Assembly (NCBI RefSeq): GCF_040543805.1
Contig: NZ_JBEUMS010000006.1
Location: 280,104 to 344,103 of the forward strand
Direction: 5' to 3'
DNA from: Arcicella rosea
GTDB taxonomy: Bacteria > Bacteroidota > Bacteroidia > Cytophagales > Spirosomataceae
DNA length: 64,000 nucleotides
Shown: one piece after another, positions 1 to 8,060 of the stretch
Layout of the letters: every line of letters begins with the position of its first letter
Position numbering within the stretch: position 1 is the stretch's first letter
The notes under the pieces: generated by a model
What the model was told of the DNA's origin: nothing
What the model saw: only the letters and a program-made list of their open reading frames with translations
Database searches by the model: none
Made by a program: the position numbers and the translations under genes

Positions 1-740
1 AAAGAATTAACCGTCCGGGTTTGGGGCAATTAAATCCTTTTGTGGATATAACAGACGCATTGAATCCGCATAGTGGAAATCCGAATTTAAAGCCTGAAAT
101 TATTCATGCGGTAGAAATCAGTTATAATAAAGAATGGGATAAAGTTTCACTTTCATCAAATGTGTTTTACAGACATGCCAATAATACGATTAGGAACTTT
201 TTCATCGCTCAAAATGATGGCTCAGTACTTAATTTGCCCAATAACATCGGAACTGCCGATAGCTATGGTTTAGAAAATATCTTTACCGCTAAACCAACGG
301 ATTTTTATGATTTAAACGCCAGTATTTCATTATTTCAACAAAAATTAAATGGAAGTAATGTATCAAGTGATGCTATCCAAAGCTCTTTTAACTGGTACGG
401 AAAGTTAATCAATAATTTTGCGCTTAGTAAAGGTGGAAAATTACAAGTAATAGCCAATTATAATTCCGCAGCGACTACTCCGCAAGGTAGATTGATAGCC
501 CTATACAATGTAGATTTAGGCTTTCAACAAAAACTCGGCAAAGGAAATACCCGATTGGGTTTAGTGGTAGTCGATGTTTTTAATACATTAAAAAGTGGTT
601 CTAAAAATTTCACCAACGAATTTACAAGTTCACGTAGCCAAAAAGCTGATACAAGGGCAGTTATGCTTACTTTAGCTTATACTTTCAAAGCTGCTTTCAA
701 AGAAAAACTATTAGATAATAAGTTTTCTAAAGAGTTTTAG
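1..740 (+). CDS. TonB-dependent receptor, C-terminal fragment (outer membrane beta-barrel family)
   Basis: This is the 3' end of a gene that begins left of the window; the frame is open from base 3. The first residues (RINRPGLGQLNPFVD, then SGNPNLKPE) match the conserved barrel segment of the outer-membrane beta-barrel family found in Bacteroidota TonB-dependent receptors that carry an N-terminal CarboxypepD_reg domain. About 245 residues are visible, rich in alternating strands (AVEISYNKEW, SLSSNVFYRH). The chain ends in phenylalanine, as outer-membrane barrels usually do, but after a short charged tail (KEKLLDNKFSKEF). The plug and TonB box lie outside the window, so the substrate cannot be inferred. 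A hairpin terminator follows. Confidence 0.85.
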   Translation, partial: RINRPGLGQLNPFVDITDALNPHSGNPNLKPEIIHAVEISYNKEWDKVSLSSNVFYRHANNTIRNFFIAQNDGSVLNLPNNIGTADSYGLENIFTAKPTDFYDLNASISLFQQKLNGSNVSSDAIQSSFNWYGKLINNFALSKGGKLQVIANYNSAATTPQGRLIALYNVDLGFQQKLGKGNTRLGLVVVDVFNTLKSGSKNFTNEFTSSRSQKADTRAVMLTLAYTFKAAFKEKLLDNKFSKEF

Positions 741-765
741 TATTGTGTTATCACTAATTGGATAC

Positions 766-815
766 AAACTCCTACTTCTTGAAGTCTCCAATTTCGAGAA
801 GTAGGAGTTTTAATT
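766..815 (+). terminator. Rho-independent terminator after the TonB-dependent receptor
   Basis: A perfect 14-bp inverted repeat (AAACTCCTACTTCT at 766-779, AGAAGTAGGAGTTT at 797-810) is followed by a T-rich stretch. It lies 25 bases after the receptor stop codon. Confidence 0.75.
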
Positions 816-995
816 TCAGCAAATTTTCTTTTAGCCTAATCTCTCCTATTTTCCATTTCTTTTCCTTACTTTTGAATCATTAGACTCTCTTTATAAAATA
901 TTGTTTATCAATCTTGGCTTTATCAAAAAAGCCAATTGTTTAGTTTCTTCAGAAACTGAGCTGTTTTTGTATTTTCATATTTTATAAAGAATATC

Positions 996-1634
996 ATGAA
1001 TCAAATCATAAAGCTTGCCATTATTGGTGGCACAGGCAAATCAGGAAAATACCTTGTTCAACAATTACTTAATCAAGGTTTTCAATTCAAAATGCTTCTT
1101 CGGAATCCTGATAATTTTCACATTACAAGTCCACAAATTGAAATTGTTCAAGGCGATGCTAGAAACCCGGAAGCTGTCTTTAATCTTTTAAAAGATTGCC
1201 AAGCTGTTATCAGTACTATCGGACAACCAATAGGCGAAAGTTCTATCTTTGGAGATGCCAGTAGAAATGTTTTGCAGGCTATGGAACAGTTAGGGATTAA
1301 CAGATATATCCTTTTAACAGGTTTAAATGTTGATACTCCATTCGACAAGAAAAGTCCCAAGACAAAATTTGGGACAGATTGGATGAAAGAAAATTATCCT
1401 AAAACTACTTTAGACAAACAACTAGAATATGAAATGTTGGTAAAAAGTGAGATAGATTGGACTTTGGTTAGGCTTCCTTTAATTGAACAAACGACGGAAA
1501 GAAGACAAGTAGATACCAGTTTAGAAGATTGTATTGGTGATAAAATCAGTGCTACAGATTTAGCAGATTTCCTCATCAAGCAATTATCAGATACTACTTT
1601 TATCCGAAAAGCTCCTTTTATTTTTGAGGTTTAA
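996..1634 (+). CDS. NAD(P)-binding SDR-type protein (atypical, NmrA/YwnB-like)
   Basis: A 212-residue single-domain protein. The dinucleotide-binding loop GGTGKSG at residues 11-17 follows the first beta strand, and VVISTIGQP-like and ILLTGLNVD-like segments mark later Rossmann strands. The length and the missing YxxxK catalytic pair fit the atypical SDR family (NAD(P)H-binding, PF13460), whose members are flavin or quinone reductases or redox sensors; the real substrate is unknown. The ATG at 996 has no competing upstream start. It stands alone and is followed by a 15-bp hairpin. Confidence 0.8.
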   Translation: MNQIIKLAIIGGTGKSGKYLVQQLLNQGFQFKMLLRNPDNFHITSPQIEIVQGDARNPEAVFNLLKDCQAVISTIGQPIGESSIFGDASRNVLQAMEQLGINRYILLTGLNVDTPFDKKSPKTKFGTDWMKENYPKTTLDKQLEYEMLVKSEIDWTLVRLPLIEQTTERRQVDTSLEDCIGDKISATDLADFLIKQLSDTTFIRKAPFIFEV

Positions 1635-1655
1635 GTAGCAATATTTTCCTTATTT

Positions 1656-1693
1656 GATTTTATTAGGACAGATATATTTGTCCTAATAAAATC
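1656..1693 (+). terminator. Hairpin after the SDR gene
   Basis: Perfect 15-bp stem (GATTTTATTAGGACA at 1656-1670, TGTCCTAATAAAATC at 1679-1693) with an 8-base loop, 22 bases past the stop codon. There is no clean T run after it, so it may be a terminator, an mRNA 3' end, or the edge of the repeat block that follows. Confidence 0.5.
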
Positions 1694-1860
1694 TATCTCA
1701 AAGATAAGACGACCTATTAAAATGATAGAAAAAGCTGTCTCAGAGATAAGACCATCTATCTAGGAAACAGAACAACCTATCAAAAACATAGAAAAACCTA
1801 TCTCAGAGACAGGACAACCTATCAAAAAGATGGAAAATCCTATCTCTGAGATAGGATTCG
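1693..1860. repeat. Tandem array A: 21/42-bp units with internal palindromes
   Basis: Units start at 1693 (21 bp), 1714 (42 bp), 1756 (21 bp), 1777 (42 bp) and 1819 (42 bp). Each 42-bp unit consists of a first half like CTATCAAAAAGATAG plus spacer and a second half like CTATCTCAGAGATAAG plus spacer. Both halves are hairpin-prone (CTATC/GATAG; CCTATCTC/GAGATAGG). The two 21-bp pieces are single half units, which shows that the basic monomer is 21 bp. Array D at 63493-63702 has nearly the same units. Confidence 0.85.
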
Positions 1861-2034
1861 TTTGGCTTTTTATTCAAAAATGAATCACAAACCAAATAAT
1901 ATTCTAAAATCAAGTTTTGACAACTTTTAAAAAGTTATCAAAACTCTTCGAGATGCTTTTCTAAATCCCGAAGGGATGTTAGGATTATAGCAAGGTTTGA
2001 AAGGTTGATTACAGAACACTGAAAGGGTGAAACA
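1861..2034. repeat. Conserved flank of array A with a REP/MITE-like element (copy R1)
   Basis: Just after the array comes GATTCGTTTGGC and a stem pairing TTTGG with CCAAA around 1862-1897. Positions 1964-2034 then hold a REP-like unit beginning AAATCCCGAAGGGATG, continuing AGGATTATAGCAA, and ending CTGAAAGGGTGAAAC. The same order of parts follows array D near the right edge (copy R2), and an inverted full-length version lies at 40983-41082 (R3). Confidence 0.75.
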
Positions 2035-2052
2035 GCTTGGGAAGAGGAATTA

Positions 2053-2060
2053 TATTTTTG
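2053..2060 (+). promoter_or_regulatory. Possible -7 box (TAnnTTTG) for the DUF1016 gene
   Basis: TATTTTTG lies 59 bases before the chosen ATG and matches the Bacteroidota -7 consensus TAnnTTTG. A convincing -33 TTTG at the usual distance is not seen, so this is tentative. Confidence 0.3.
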
Positions 2061-2118
2061 GTAATTTTTAACGAAATTGAAATATATTAGCACAAGAGAA
2101 TCTATACTTTATACAAAA

Positions 2119-3141
2119 ATGGAGCATAAACCTGCCACACAAAGTACCCCTTTATTAACTGATGTATTGGTTATTTTACAAACAGCCAGACAAAAAGCAT
2201 ATACAGCCGTAAATACGGCTATGGTTCAAGCCTATTGGTTAATGGGCAAAAGAATTGTAGAAGAAGAACAGAAAGGAGAACAAAAGGCTACATATGGAGA
2301 GGCTTTACTTAAAAATCTGTCTGTGGCACTAACAGCAGAATTAGGAAAGGGGTTTTCTTATGCCAATCTTAGAAATTTCAGACAATTTTATCTTACTTTT
2401 CCTGATGCTGAGATTTGCTACGCAGTGTGTAGCAAATTAACATGGAGCCATAATCGCTTAATCATGCGTGTAGAAAACCCTGATGCAAGAAACTATTATT
2501 TACAAGAATGTTCCAACCAAAATTGGAGTACTCGTACTTTAGAACGAAACATTAATACATTTTACTACCAACGTTTACGGTCTTCACAGCAAAAACAAAT
2601 TCAACAAACAACCGAAAAAACAGACCTAAACGATTTTATTAAAGACCCTTACGTTTTCGAGTTTTTGAATATACCAGAGCCAATTACTTCATCAGAAAAA
2701 AACATTGAAAGTGCCTTGATTGAAAATTTACAGGCTTTTCTACTAGAATTGGGAAAAGGTTTTTCATTTGTAGGGCGACAATTTAGAATCTCGACTGAAA
2801 CAAGTCATTTTTTTATTGACCTAGTTTTTTATAATTACTTGCTAAAATGTTTTGTATTGTTTGACCTGAAAACGACCAAACTAAGCCACCAAGATACTGG
2901 ACAAATGGATATGTATATCCGTATGTTTGATGACCTTAAAAAACAAGATAACGACAACCCAACCATTGGTATAATACTCTGTACTGAAAAAGATGAAACA
3001 GTAGTAAAATATAGTATTTTGAATGAACACAAGCAACTATTTGCCACCAAGTATATGCCATATTTACCTACAGAAGAGGAGCTAATCGCTGAAATAGTTC
3101 GTAAAAAACGAATGATTCAAGAAAGGGATGAGAGATTATAA
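2119..3141 (+). CDS. YhcG/DUF1016-family PD-(D/E)XK nuclease domain protein
   Basis: The ATG at 2119 (340 aa) is preferred to the upstream in-frame TTG at 2077, because homologues begin close to this methionine. Residues about 10-150 form the DUF1016 N-terminal helical domain (VNTAMVQAYWLMGKRIVEEE; KGFSYANLRNFRQFYLTFP). Residues about 165-335 form the nuclease fold, with FFIDLVFY supplying the Asp and LFDLKT the Lys. The usual E-x-K is D-x-K here. It ends with the conserved GQMDMYIRMFD and GIILCTEKDE segments. These proteins are found near restriction and mobile genes, but no partner is adjacent here; repeats lie immediately upstream. The biological role is not established. Confidence 0.85.
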   Translation: MEHKPATQSTPLLTDVLVILQTARQKAYTAVNTAMVQAYWLMGKRIVEEEQKGEQKATYGEALLKNLSVALTAELGKGFSYANLRNFRQFYLTFPDAEICYAVCSKLTWSHNRLIMRVENPDARNYYLQECSNQNWSTRTLERNINTFYYQRLRSSQQKQIQQTTEKTDLNDFIKDPYVFEFLNIPEPITSSEKNIESALIENLQAFLLELGKGFSFVGRQFRISTETSHFFIDLVFYNYLLKCFVLFDLKTTKLSHQDTGQMDMYIRMFDDLKKQDNDNPTIGIILCTEKDETVVKYSILNEHKQLFATKYMPYLPTEEELIAEIVRKKRMIQERDERL

Positions 3142-3180
3142 AATTAAAATAGTTTTGTAGTACTCCCTTAGGGATTGTAA

Positions 3181-3221
3181 TTATTAGGTTTGGCAAATTT
3201 AAAATTTGCCAAACCTAATAA
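3181..3221. terminator. Bidirectional terminator between convergent genes
   Basis: A perfect 20-bp inverted repeat (3181-3200 with 3202-3221) around one central base. The core is GGTTTGGCAAATTT paired with its complement. It sits between the stop codons of the DUF1016 gene (+) and the prenyl synthase (-). Confidence 0.8.
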
Positions 3222-3224
3222 AGT

Positions 3225-4199
3225 TTACTTCGCTCGTTCAATCGTAAATTGGACAAGTCCTGCAAGGGATTTTCTATAGATAGAATCTGGGAACGTTGAA
3301 AGAATATTTTGTGCTTCTTCAACGATGTTTTTCATTACTTTAGTAGCATATTCCAATCCGCCAGATTGTTTTACAAATGATATTACTTCTGCTACTTTTT
3401 TAGGATTATCCGATTCGTTTTTGATGATATTGATGATGTTACGCTTGGTACTCCAACTAGCTTGGTTCAAGGCGTAAATCAATGGAAGTGTCATTTTCTT
3501 TTCTTTAATATCAATGCCTAATGGTTTTCCGATTTCAGCATCTCCATAATCAAAAAGGTCGTCTTTAATTTGGAAAGCAATACCTACTTTCTCTCCGAAC
3601 GAATGCGCTTTGGCAACGGTTGCTTCATCTGCACCTACAGAACTTGCACCAGCCGCACAGCAAGCAGCAATCAAAGTAGCTGTTTTTTGTCGGATAATTT
3701 CAAAGTAAACATCTTCAGTAATGTCTAAGCGACGAGCCTTTTCTATCTGTAATAATTCTCCTTCGGTTATCTCTTGAAAAGCGGTAGAAATGATTTTCAG
3801 GTTTTCGAAATCATTATGCTGAACAGAGAGTAAAAGTCCTCTAGTCAATAGATAATCTCCTACCAAAACAGCGATTTTGTTTTTCCAAAGGGCATTTACC
3901 GAGAAGAAGCCACGACGGTAATTAGAATCGTCCACCACGTCGTCATGCACTAAAGAAGCAGTGTGCAATAACTCGATTAAAGCGGCTCCACGATACGTTT
4001 TTTCAGTGATTGTACCACAAATACCAGCCGATAAAAATACAAACATCGGACGTAACTGTTTACCTTTTCTTTGGACAATATAATTCATTATCGTGTCCAA
4101 GAGCATCACCTTTGTTTTCATAAACTCCTTAAACTTTCCTTCGAAGGCATTCATTTCAGTAAGGATCGGAGCTTGTATTTCTTTGATAGATAAATTCAT
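3225..4199 (-). CDS. Polyprenyl (probably long-chain) diphosphate synthase
   Basis: A 324-residue trans-isoprenyl diphosphate synthase, which condenses isopentenyl diphosphate units onto an allylic primer. The two Asp-rich Mg-binding motifs are present: HDDVVDD at 85-91 and KDDLFDY at 212-218. The substrate-binding GKQLRP segment is at 46-51. The residue five before the first Asp motif is Ala81, a small residue typical of enzymes making long chains. In Bacteroidota such an enzyme normally supplies the menaquinone side chain, so that is the likely role. It is a single gene, diverging from the patatin gene. Confidence 0.9.
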   Translation of the reverse strand: MNLSIKEIQAPILTEMNAFEGKFKEFMKTKVMLLDTIMNYIVQRKGKQLRPMFVFLSAGICGTITEKTYRGAALIELLHTASLVHDDVVDDSNYRRGFFSVNALWKNKIAVLVGDYLLTRGLLLSVQHNDFENLKIISTAFQEITEGELLQIEKARRLDITEDVYFEIIRQKTATLIAACCAAGASSVGADEATVAKAHSFGEKVGIAFQIKDDLFDYGDAEIGKPLGIDIKEKKMTLPLIYALNQASWSTKRNIINIIKNESDNPKKVAEVISFVKQSGGLEYATKVMKNIVEEAQNILSTFPDSIYRKSLAGLVQFTIERAK

Positions 4200-4365
4200 A
4201 ATATTTTTAAATGGCTTGCAAATTACGCTTTTCTCTAAAAAAATGTATATTGCTTGAATTAATAACCTGAAATTATTTTTTTAGTTCGTTAATTGATGAA
4301 TCGTTCGTTTCACAAAATTGTTCATTCTAAACGTTGACAGAGTATCTATAAAACAATATTTAACC

Positions 4366-5310
4366 ATGAGTAAAATTTTAGTTTTGGCGGGTGGGTCAGT
4401 AAAAGGTGCGTATCAGGCAGGAGTTGTAAAAGCAGTTTTTGAAACAGGGTTTTCTCCTGATGCCATCTATGGTATCTCGGCAGGTAGTATGAATGCCTCT
4501 TATTTAATCAATAGTTTTGGCAGACAAAGTATCGAAAATGATGGTTATATCGACTTTAATCAGGCAACGAAAGATTTGAATGACTTTTGGGTTAATAATA
4601 TTTACGCTCCAGAATGCTTGTCACTGAGACGTGGCACTTACGAACTAGGACTTAGCGCCATCCGTAGAAACTTTGAAGGTTTATTAGATACTACACCATT
4701 AAGAGAAATTCTGGACAATAACATTTCGATGAGGAATCTAAATGCCAGTCCTGTTCAATTAAAAGTTGGTGCTGTCGATATTATTAATGGAAATATCGTG
4801 TATGCCAATCCTTCTTATGATCATTTCTTAGACTATATCATGGCATCTTCAGCCATTCCAATTTTGATGCCCGTTGTGAATATCGGAGGACAAAACAATA
4901 TGGCATTTTTAGATGGCGGTATGCGTGATGTAGCTCCTGTTAAAAAAGCCATTCAAGACGGTGCTACCGAAATCATTTGTGTGGCTTGCCATACTAGGAA
5001 CATTGATGGTGGATACTTTCCTTATGGAAACCTTTTGGCTTTGGTAGATAGAGTAATGGACATTGCCGTAAACGAATGTTTGAATGCAGATTTAGATTGG
5101 GCAGAATTTAGAAATGAATGTTTACCCGCAGATGGTTCGCCAAGTGAATTTGGCATTTTGAAAGGACAATCCAGAATAAAGCTAAAAATCATTCGTCCAC
5201 AGCACCATTTGAATATTGATATTCAAGCATTCAATAGAGACGACATCAAAAGAATGTTACTATTAGGCTATGAACAAGGAATGGAAGAAATGAGAGAATA
5301 TAAGAAGTAG
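4366..5310 (+). CDS. Patatin-like phospholipase
   Basis: The ATG at 4366 gives MSKILVLAGG, a normal patatin start; the TTG at 4318 would add an implausible leader. The 314-aa protein has the glycine-rich oxyanion loop GGSVKG (9-14), the nucleophile elbow GISAG with Ser38 (36-40), and the catalytic DGG with Asp183. This is the complete Ser-Asp dyad of bacterial patatin lipases, which hydrolyse acyl esters of phospholipids. No signal peptide or membrane segment is visible, so it is probably cytosolic or peripheral. A 7-mer-rich tail and a tandem array follow. Confidence 0.88.
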   Translation: MSKILVLAGGSVKGAYQAGVVKAVFETGFSPDAIYGISAGSMNASYLINSFGRQSIENDGYIDFNQATKDLNDFWVNNIYAPECLSLRRGTYELGLSAIRRNFEGLLDTTPLREILDNNISMRNLNASPVQLKVGAVDIINGNIVYANPSYDHFLDYIMASSAIPILMPVVNIGGQNNMAFLDGGMRDVAPVKKAIQDGATEIICVACHTRNIDGGYFPYGNLLALVDRVMDIAVNECLNADLDWAEFRNECLPADGSPSEFGILKGQSRIKLKIIRPQHHLNIDIQAFNRDDIKRMLLLGYEQGMEEMREYKK

Positions 5311-5356
5311 TTGTGAGTTTTGAGTTGTGAATTATATAAAAGCTCATTGTATTTAT

Positions 5357-5560
5357 AAAGATTAGAGTGGCATTTCACTAAATGTAAGTCTCGTGTATAA
5401 AGATTGAAATGGCATATCACTAAATGTAATTGTCGTGTATAAAGATTGAGATGACATTTCACTAAATGTAAGTCTCGTGTATAAAGATTGAAATGACATT
5501 TCACTAAATGTAATTGTCGTGTATAAAGATTGAAGTGACTTAACACTAAATGTAAGTATA
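5357..5560. repeat. Tandem array B: 42-bp units, alternating in type
   Basis: Four full 42-bp units begin at 5357, 5399, 5441 and 5483, with a decaying fifth from 5525. Each contains CATTTCACTAAATG or a variant (5-bp stem, 4-base loop). Units 1 and 3 carry GTAAGTCTCGTG, while units 2 and 4 carry GTAATTGTCGTG, so the higher-order period is 84 bp. Two minus-strand frames stay open through it (heptads like NLYTR and LHLVKC), most simply because 42 is a multiple of three. The rest of 5311-5871 is AT-rich with no gene that I can recognise. Confidence 0.88.
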
Positions 5561-5871
5561 ATAACGCTAAAATGGATTAACATAACGCCAAATTCAAATG
5601 CTATATATCAATAGTAATTACTATATTGACATAAGTAAATACAGCCATAATTTGTATTATATCAAGAAAACTTACTGTGTAATAAGTTTTTTGTAATTAG
5701 TGCATTTAATATTTTTGATTGAATTTGGGAATGGCATAGATTCATATAAAATCACTAACAGTACAATATCAATAGTACAACTAAAAATAGGAGTAACATA
5801 AAACAATACAAAACTTTCGCATATTGGGGAGTTAGTGACAAGTTTAGAAAACCGTTATCATCGACAGTTAA

Positions 5872-7584
5872 ATGACAAAAAGAGCATCAACACTTCTAAA
5901 GGAAATAGTCGAAATGGAAACCTTGAGAATTAAAGACACATTTTCAGGACCAAGTTACCACGCTATTCAACATATTCTTAGACGGCTTGACTTTGTTATG
6001 CTTTTTTACAACGATGCTCCAGGCAAGACAGAACAAGAAGTAGAAGAACTTCGTGAATTTTACAATTATGGTTGGGCACCAGCATTAAAACCATTTTACA
6101 ACGACATCGACATTAACACATTTGAGCCGTTCCCTGAAATGTATAAGGAAGCTATGAATTGGGCTGACGGTATAATTCAATTTTCCGGACATATTGCATT
6201 TCTAAATCAACTAGTAGAATATGAAAAAGCAGACTTGATTAAACTTGAGACTCCAAAGGAGAATGAGTTTTCGTTTAGTTATGTTGTTGAAAATGCAGGA
6301 ATAGAGTATTATGACCGTAAAAGCAGAGACTTTTTCAGAGATATGATTGTTGAAAGAATGATTGAAGAGAAAAAGAAAAAAGACAATCTAAATGAAGAGG
6401 AAATAAAAATTAAGCTTAGAGAAATAATCAGAAATCCTAGCGGAAAATACATCAGCTATGACGCTACTCCAGAAATAGACGACTATTACAAGAAGAAAGG
6501 ACACTATTTTGTACTTAGACTTCAAGGATATGATGAATTCGGTGAGAACGATATATTTGGAGGCATTGAATATTGGAAATATTTAGACCTTGTTGAGACG
6601 ATTATAGGAGTTGCAATAATGCATACTGAAGCTTGTTTAGAACTAACTAAAATAAATCCGAAAGTAGATTTACACAATCTATTGACTTATACATTTTACA
6701 AAGACAAAACTCTCGACATTTATAAAAATTATTTTGGTACGTCACAAAGCGAAATGGAGCAAATATTTTCATGCATTACACTTAACAAAGAAAATTTTAG
6801 CTACTATTTAGATTATCCTGCGGCATCTCTACCAATGTATGTTCAAGTATCCGAGAATATGCTTGTAAGGATTGTTTCAGGCTGTCTAGGAAATCCTTTT
6901 GAGTTATTGAATAGAGAACTAAAACGAAAATTTGAAAAGGACTATTTTGAAGCAGTAAACAAAAGAGAAGACAGATTTAGAAACGAATTATTCCATTTAT
7001 TTCCCTATGAAAAATTGATAAAAATACCGAAAGGAATTAACATTAATTTAAACGGCAAAAAAACAGATATTGATGCAGTCATATTTGACACTAAAACAAT
7101 GACACTTGGTTTGTTTCAGCTAAAATGGCAAGACCCATTTAGAAAATCAATGAGAGAAAGATTTAGCCGTATCAGCAACTTATTTAACAAAGCAAGTGAA
7201 TGGGTCGAAAAAGTTGAATATTGGTTGACTAATACTGACATCTCAAACATAATTGAAACTCTTGAATTAAGGAAATACACCAGAGAGGACGTTCACATTA
7301 ACGAAGTTCATGTATTCGTATTATCACGAAACAATATAAATTTTACAAATGTTGACGGATTAGATGAAAGAGTAGCTTGGGGAACTTGGTATCAAATGAT
7401 TGAATCTCAGGCAATCGTTAAGAGTTCATCCGACAATGTAATTAGAGACGCATTTATAAAGTTGAAGACTTTAAGTCCGAAAAATAGAATGAAAACCGAA
7501 AAAATTCCCGAATTACCAAGCTTTGAGACAACTTTCGGTAAATACAGAATTTACTATGACAAAGAGAATAAAACCAGCCATTAA
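5872..7584 (+). CDS. Unknown 570-aa protein with a possible Mrr-like PD-(D/E)XK core
   Basis: I do not recognise the family over its full length. The first 340 residues are mostly helical and charged, with a coiled-coil-like EEKKKKDNLNEEEIKIKLRE stretch around 164-184. From about 350 there is a candidate nuclease fold: an acidic helix (FEKDYFEAVNKRED, 354-367), a strand-turn KTDIDAVIFD (397-406, Asp399/Asp401) and, ten residues on, LFQLKWQ with Gln416 and Lys418. The D-x(n)-(E/Q)-x-K order resembles Mrr-type and NERD-type nucleases, some of which use Gln. There is no signal peptide or membrane span. It sits between a tandem array and a Fic toxin-antitoxin pair, which suggests an accessory or defence role; that is inference. 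Confidence 0.6.
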   Translation: MTKRASTLLKEIVEMETLRIKDTFSGPSYHAIQHILRRLDFVMLFYNDAPGKTEQEVEELREFYNYGWAPALKPFYNDIDINTFEPFPEMYKEAMNWADGIIQFSGHIAFLNQLVEYEKADLIKLETPKENEFSFSYVVENAGIEYYDRKSRDFFRDMIVERMIEEKKKKDNLNEEEIKIKLREIIRNPSGKYISYDATPEIDDYYKKKGHYFVLRLQGYDEFGENDIFGGIEYWKYLDLVETIIGVAIMHTEACLELTKINPKVDLHNLLTYTFYKDKTLDIYKNYFGTSQSEMEQIFSCITLNKENFSYYLDYPAASLPMYVQVSENMLVRIVSGCLGNPFELLNRELKRKFEKDYFEAVNKREDRFRNELFHLFPYEKLIKIPKGININLNGKKTDIDAVIFDTKTMTLGLFQLKWQDPFRKSMRERFSRISNLFNKASEWVEKVEYWLTNTDISNIIETLELRKYTREDVHINEVHVFVLSRNNINFTNVDGLDERVAWGTWYQMIESQAIVKSSSDNVIRDAFIKLKTLSPKNRMKTEKIPELPSFETTFGKYRIYYDKENKTSH

Positions 7585-7673
7585 CACGGGTTTTGCGTCA
7601 GGTGGGGTGACGTGTAAACTTGGAGCTTTGTGTTCAAACTGGTCGTAGGTTAAGCGAAGCATTCCCTACAACC

Positions 7674-7778
7674 CTTACTGGTTCAAGTGTTAAGCAAAGC
7701 GTCACTTGGACTTTTAAATTATTTCAGTTTGAAACTGAAATAATTTAAAAGTCCAAGCCACAGGCTTGAACCAGTAAG
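7674..7778. repeat. Nested perfect inverted repeats (large cruciform or hairpin)
   Basis: The inner repeat has 26-bp arms at 7705-7730 and 7732-7757 with a single central base, core CTTGGACTTTTAAATTATTT. The outer repeat has 14-bp arms, CTTACTGGTTCAAG at 7674-7687 and CTTGAACCAGTAAG at 7765-7778. It lies in the 254-bp gap between the 570-aa gene and the Fic pair. It may be a terminator for the upstream gene, but it is far larger than the other terminators here and looks MITE-like. Confidence 0.8.
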
Positions 7779-7805
7779 TGCGACAGAAAGATGAGAGAAA
7801 ATGTG

Positions 7806-7813
7806 TAAATTTG
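7806..7813 (+). promoter_or_regulatory. Likely -7 box of the Fic toxin-antitoxin operon
   Basis: TAAATTTG matches TAnnTTTG and lies 25 bases before the antitoxin ATG. No good TTTG is seen at the -33 position. Confidence 0.4.
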
Positions 7814-7838
7814 CAACTGAGATTCAAACCCGATTTAT

Positions 7839-8060
7839 ATGTTTAATACAATTGAAATAGACAGAACCAACCTGACAATTATGGGGGTGAAATTTTCAGA
7901 CTTGCGAACATTAGATAGCACTGCCAATGCCATAGGAAGTAATATGTTTGAAGGCTTTCAACCAACAGCAAAAGGAATTGAAATTATACGTGACTATGTG
8001 ACAGGGAAAATTTCATTAAGTGAAGTGGTGGCATTTGCTAAACAAAAAGCGTATGTCTAA
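7839..8060 (+). CDS. VbhA-like Fic antitoxin
   Basis: A 73-residue protein just upstream of, and overlapping, a Fic toxin. It carries the inhibitory helix motif [S/T]xxxE[G/N] as SNMFEG (Ser34, Glu38, Gly39), followed by the AKGIEIIRDYVTGKIS segment typical of VbhA-type antitoxins. In this class the Glu enters the Fic ATP site and blocks AMP transfer. The chain is complete, so the pair should be self-silenced in cis as a type II module. The toxin start codon lies inside this gene (8053), giving an 8-base overlap that implies translational coupling. Confidence 0.85.
   Translation: MFNTIEIDRTNLTIMGVKFSDLRTLDSTANAIGSNMFEGFQPTAKGIEIIRDYVTGKISLSEVVAFAKQKAYV

Noticed and set aside
1693..1860. CRISPR array
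   Set aside because: Units are contiguous with no unique spacers, and no cas genes are present. The same holds for the arrays near 5.4, 40.7 and 63.6 kb.
5268..5583. Two overlapping minus-strand frames with HFNLYTR/LHLVKC-type repeats
   Set aside because: They are translations of the 42-bp array in two different frames. A repeat whose length is a multiple of three stays open by default, and no start signal or other coding sign supports them.
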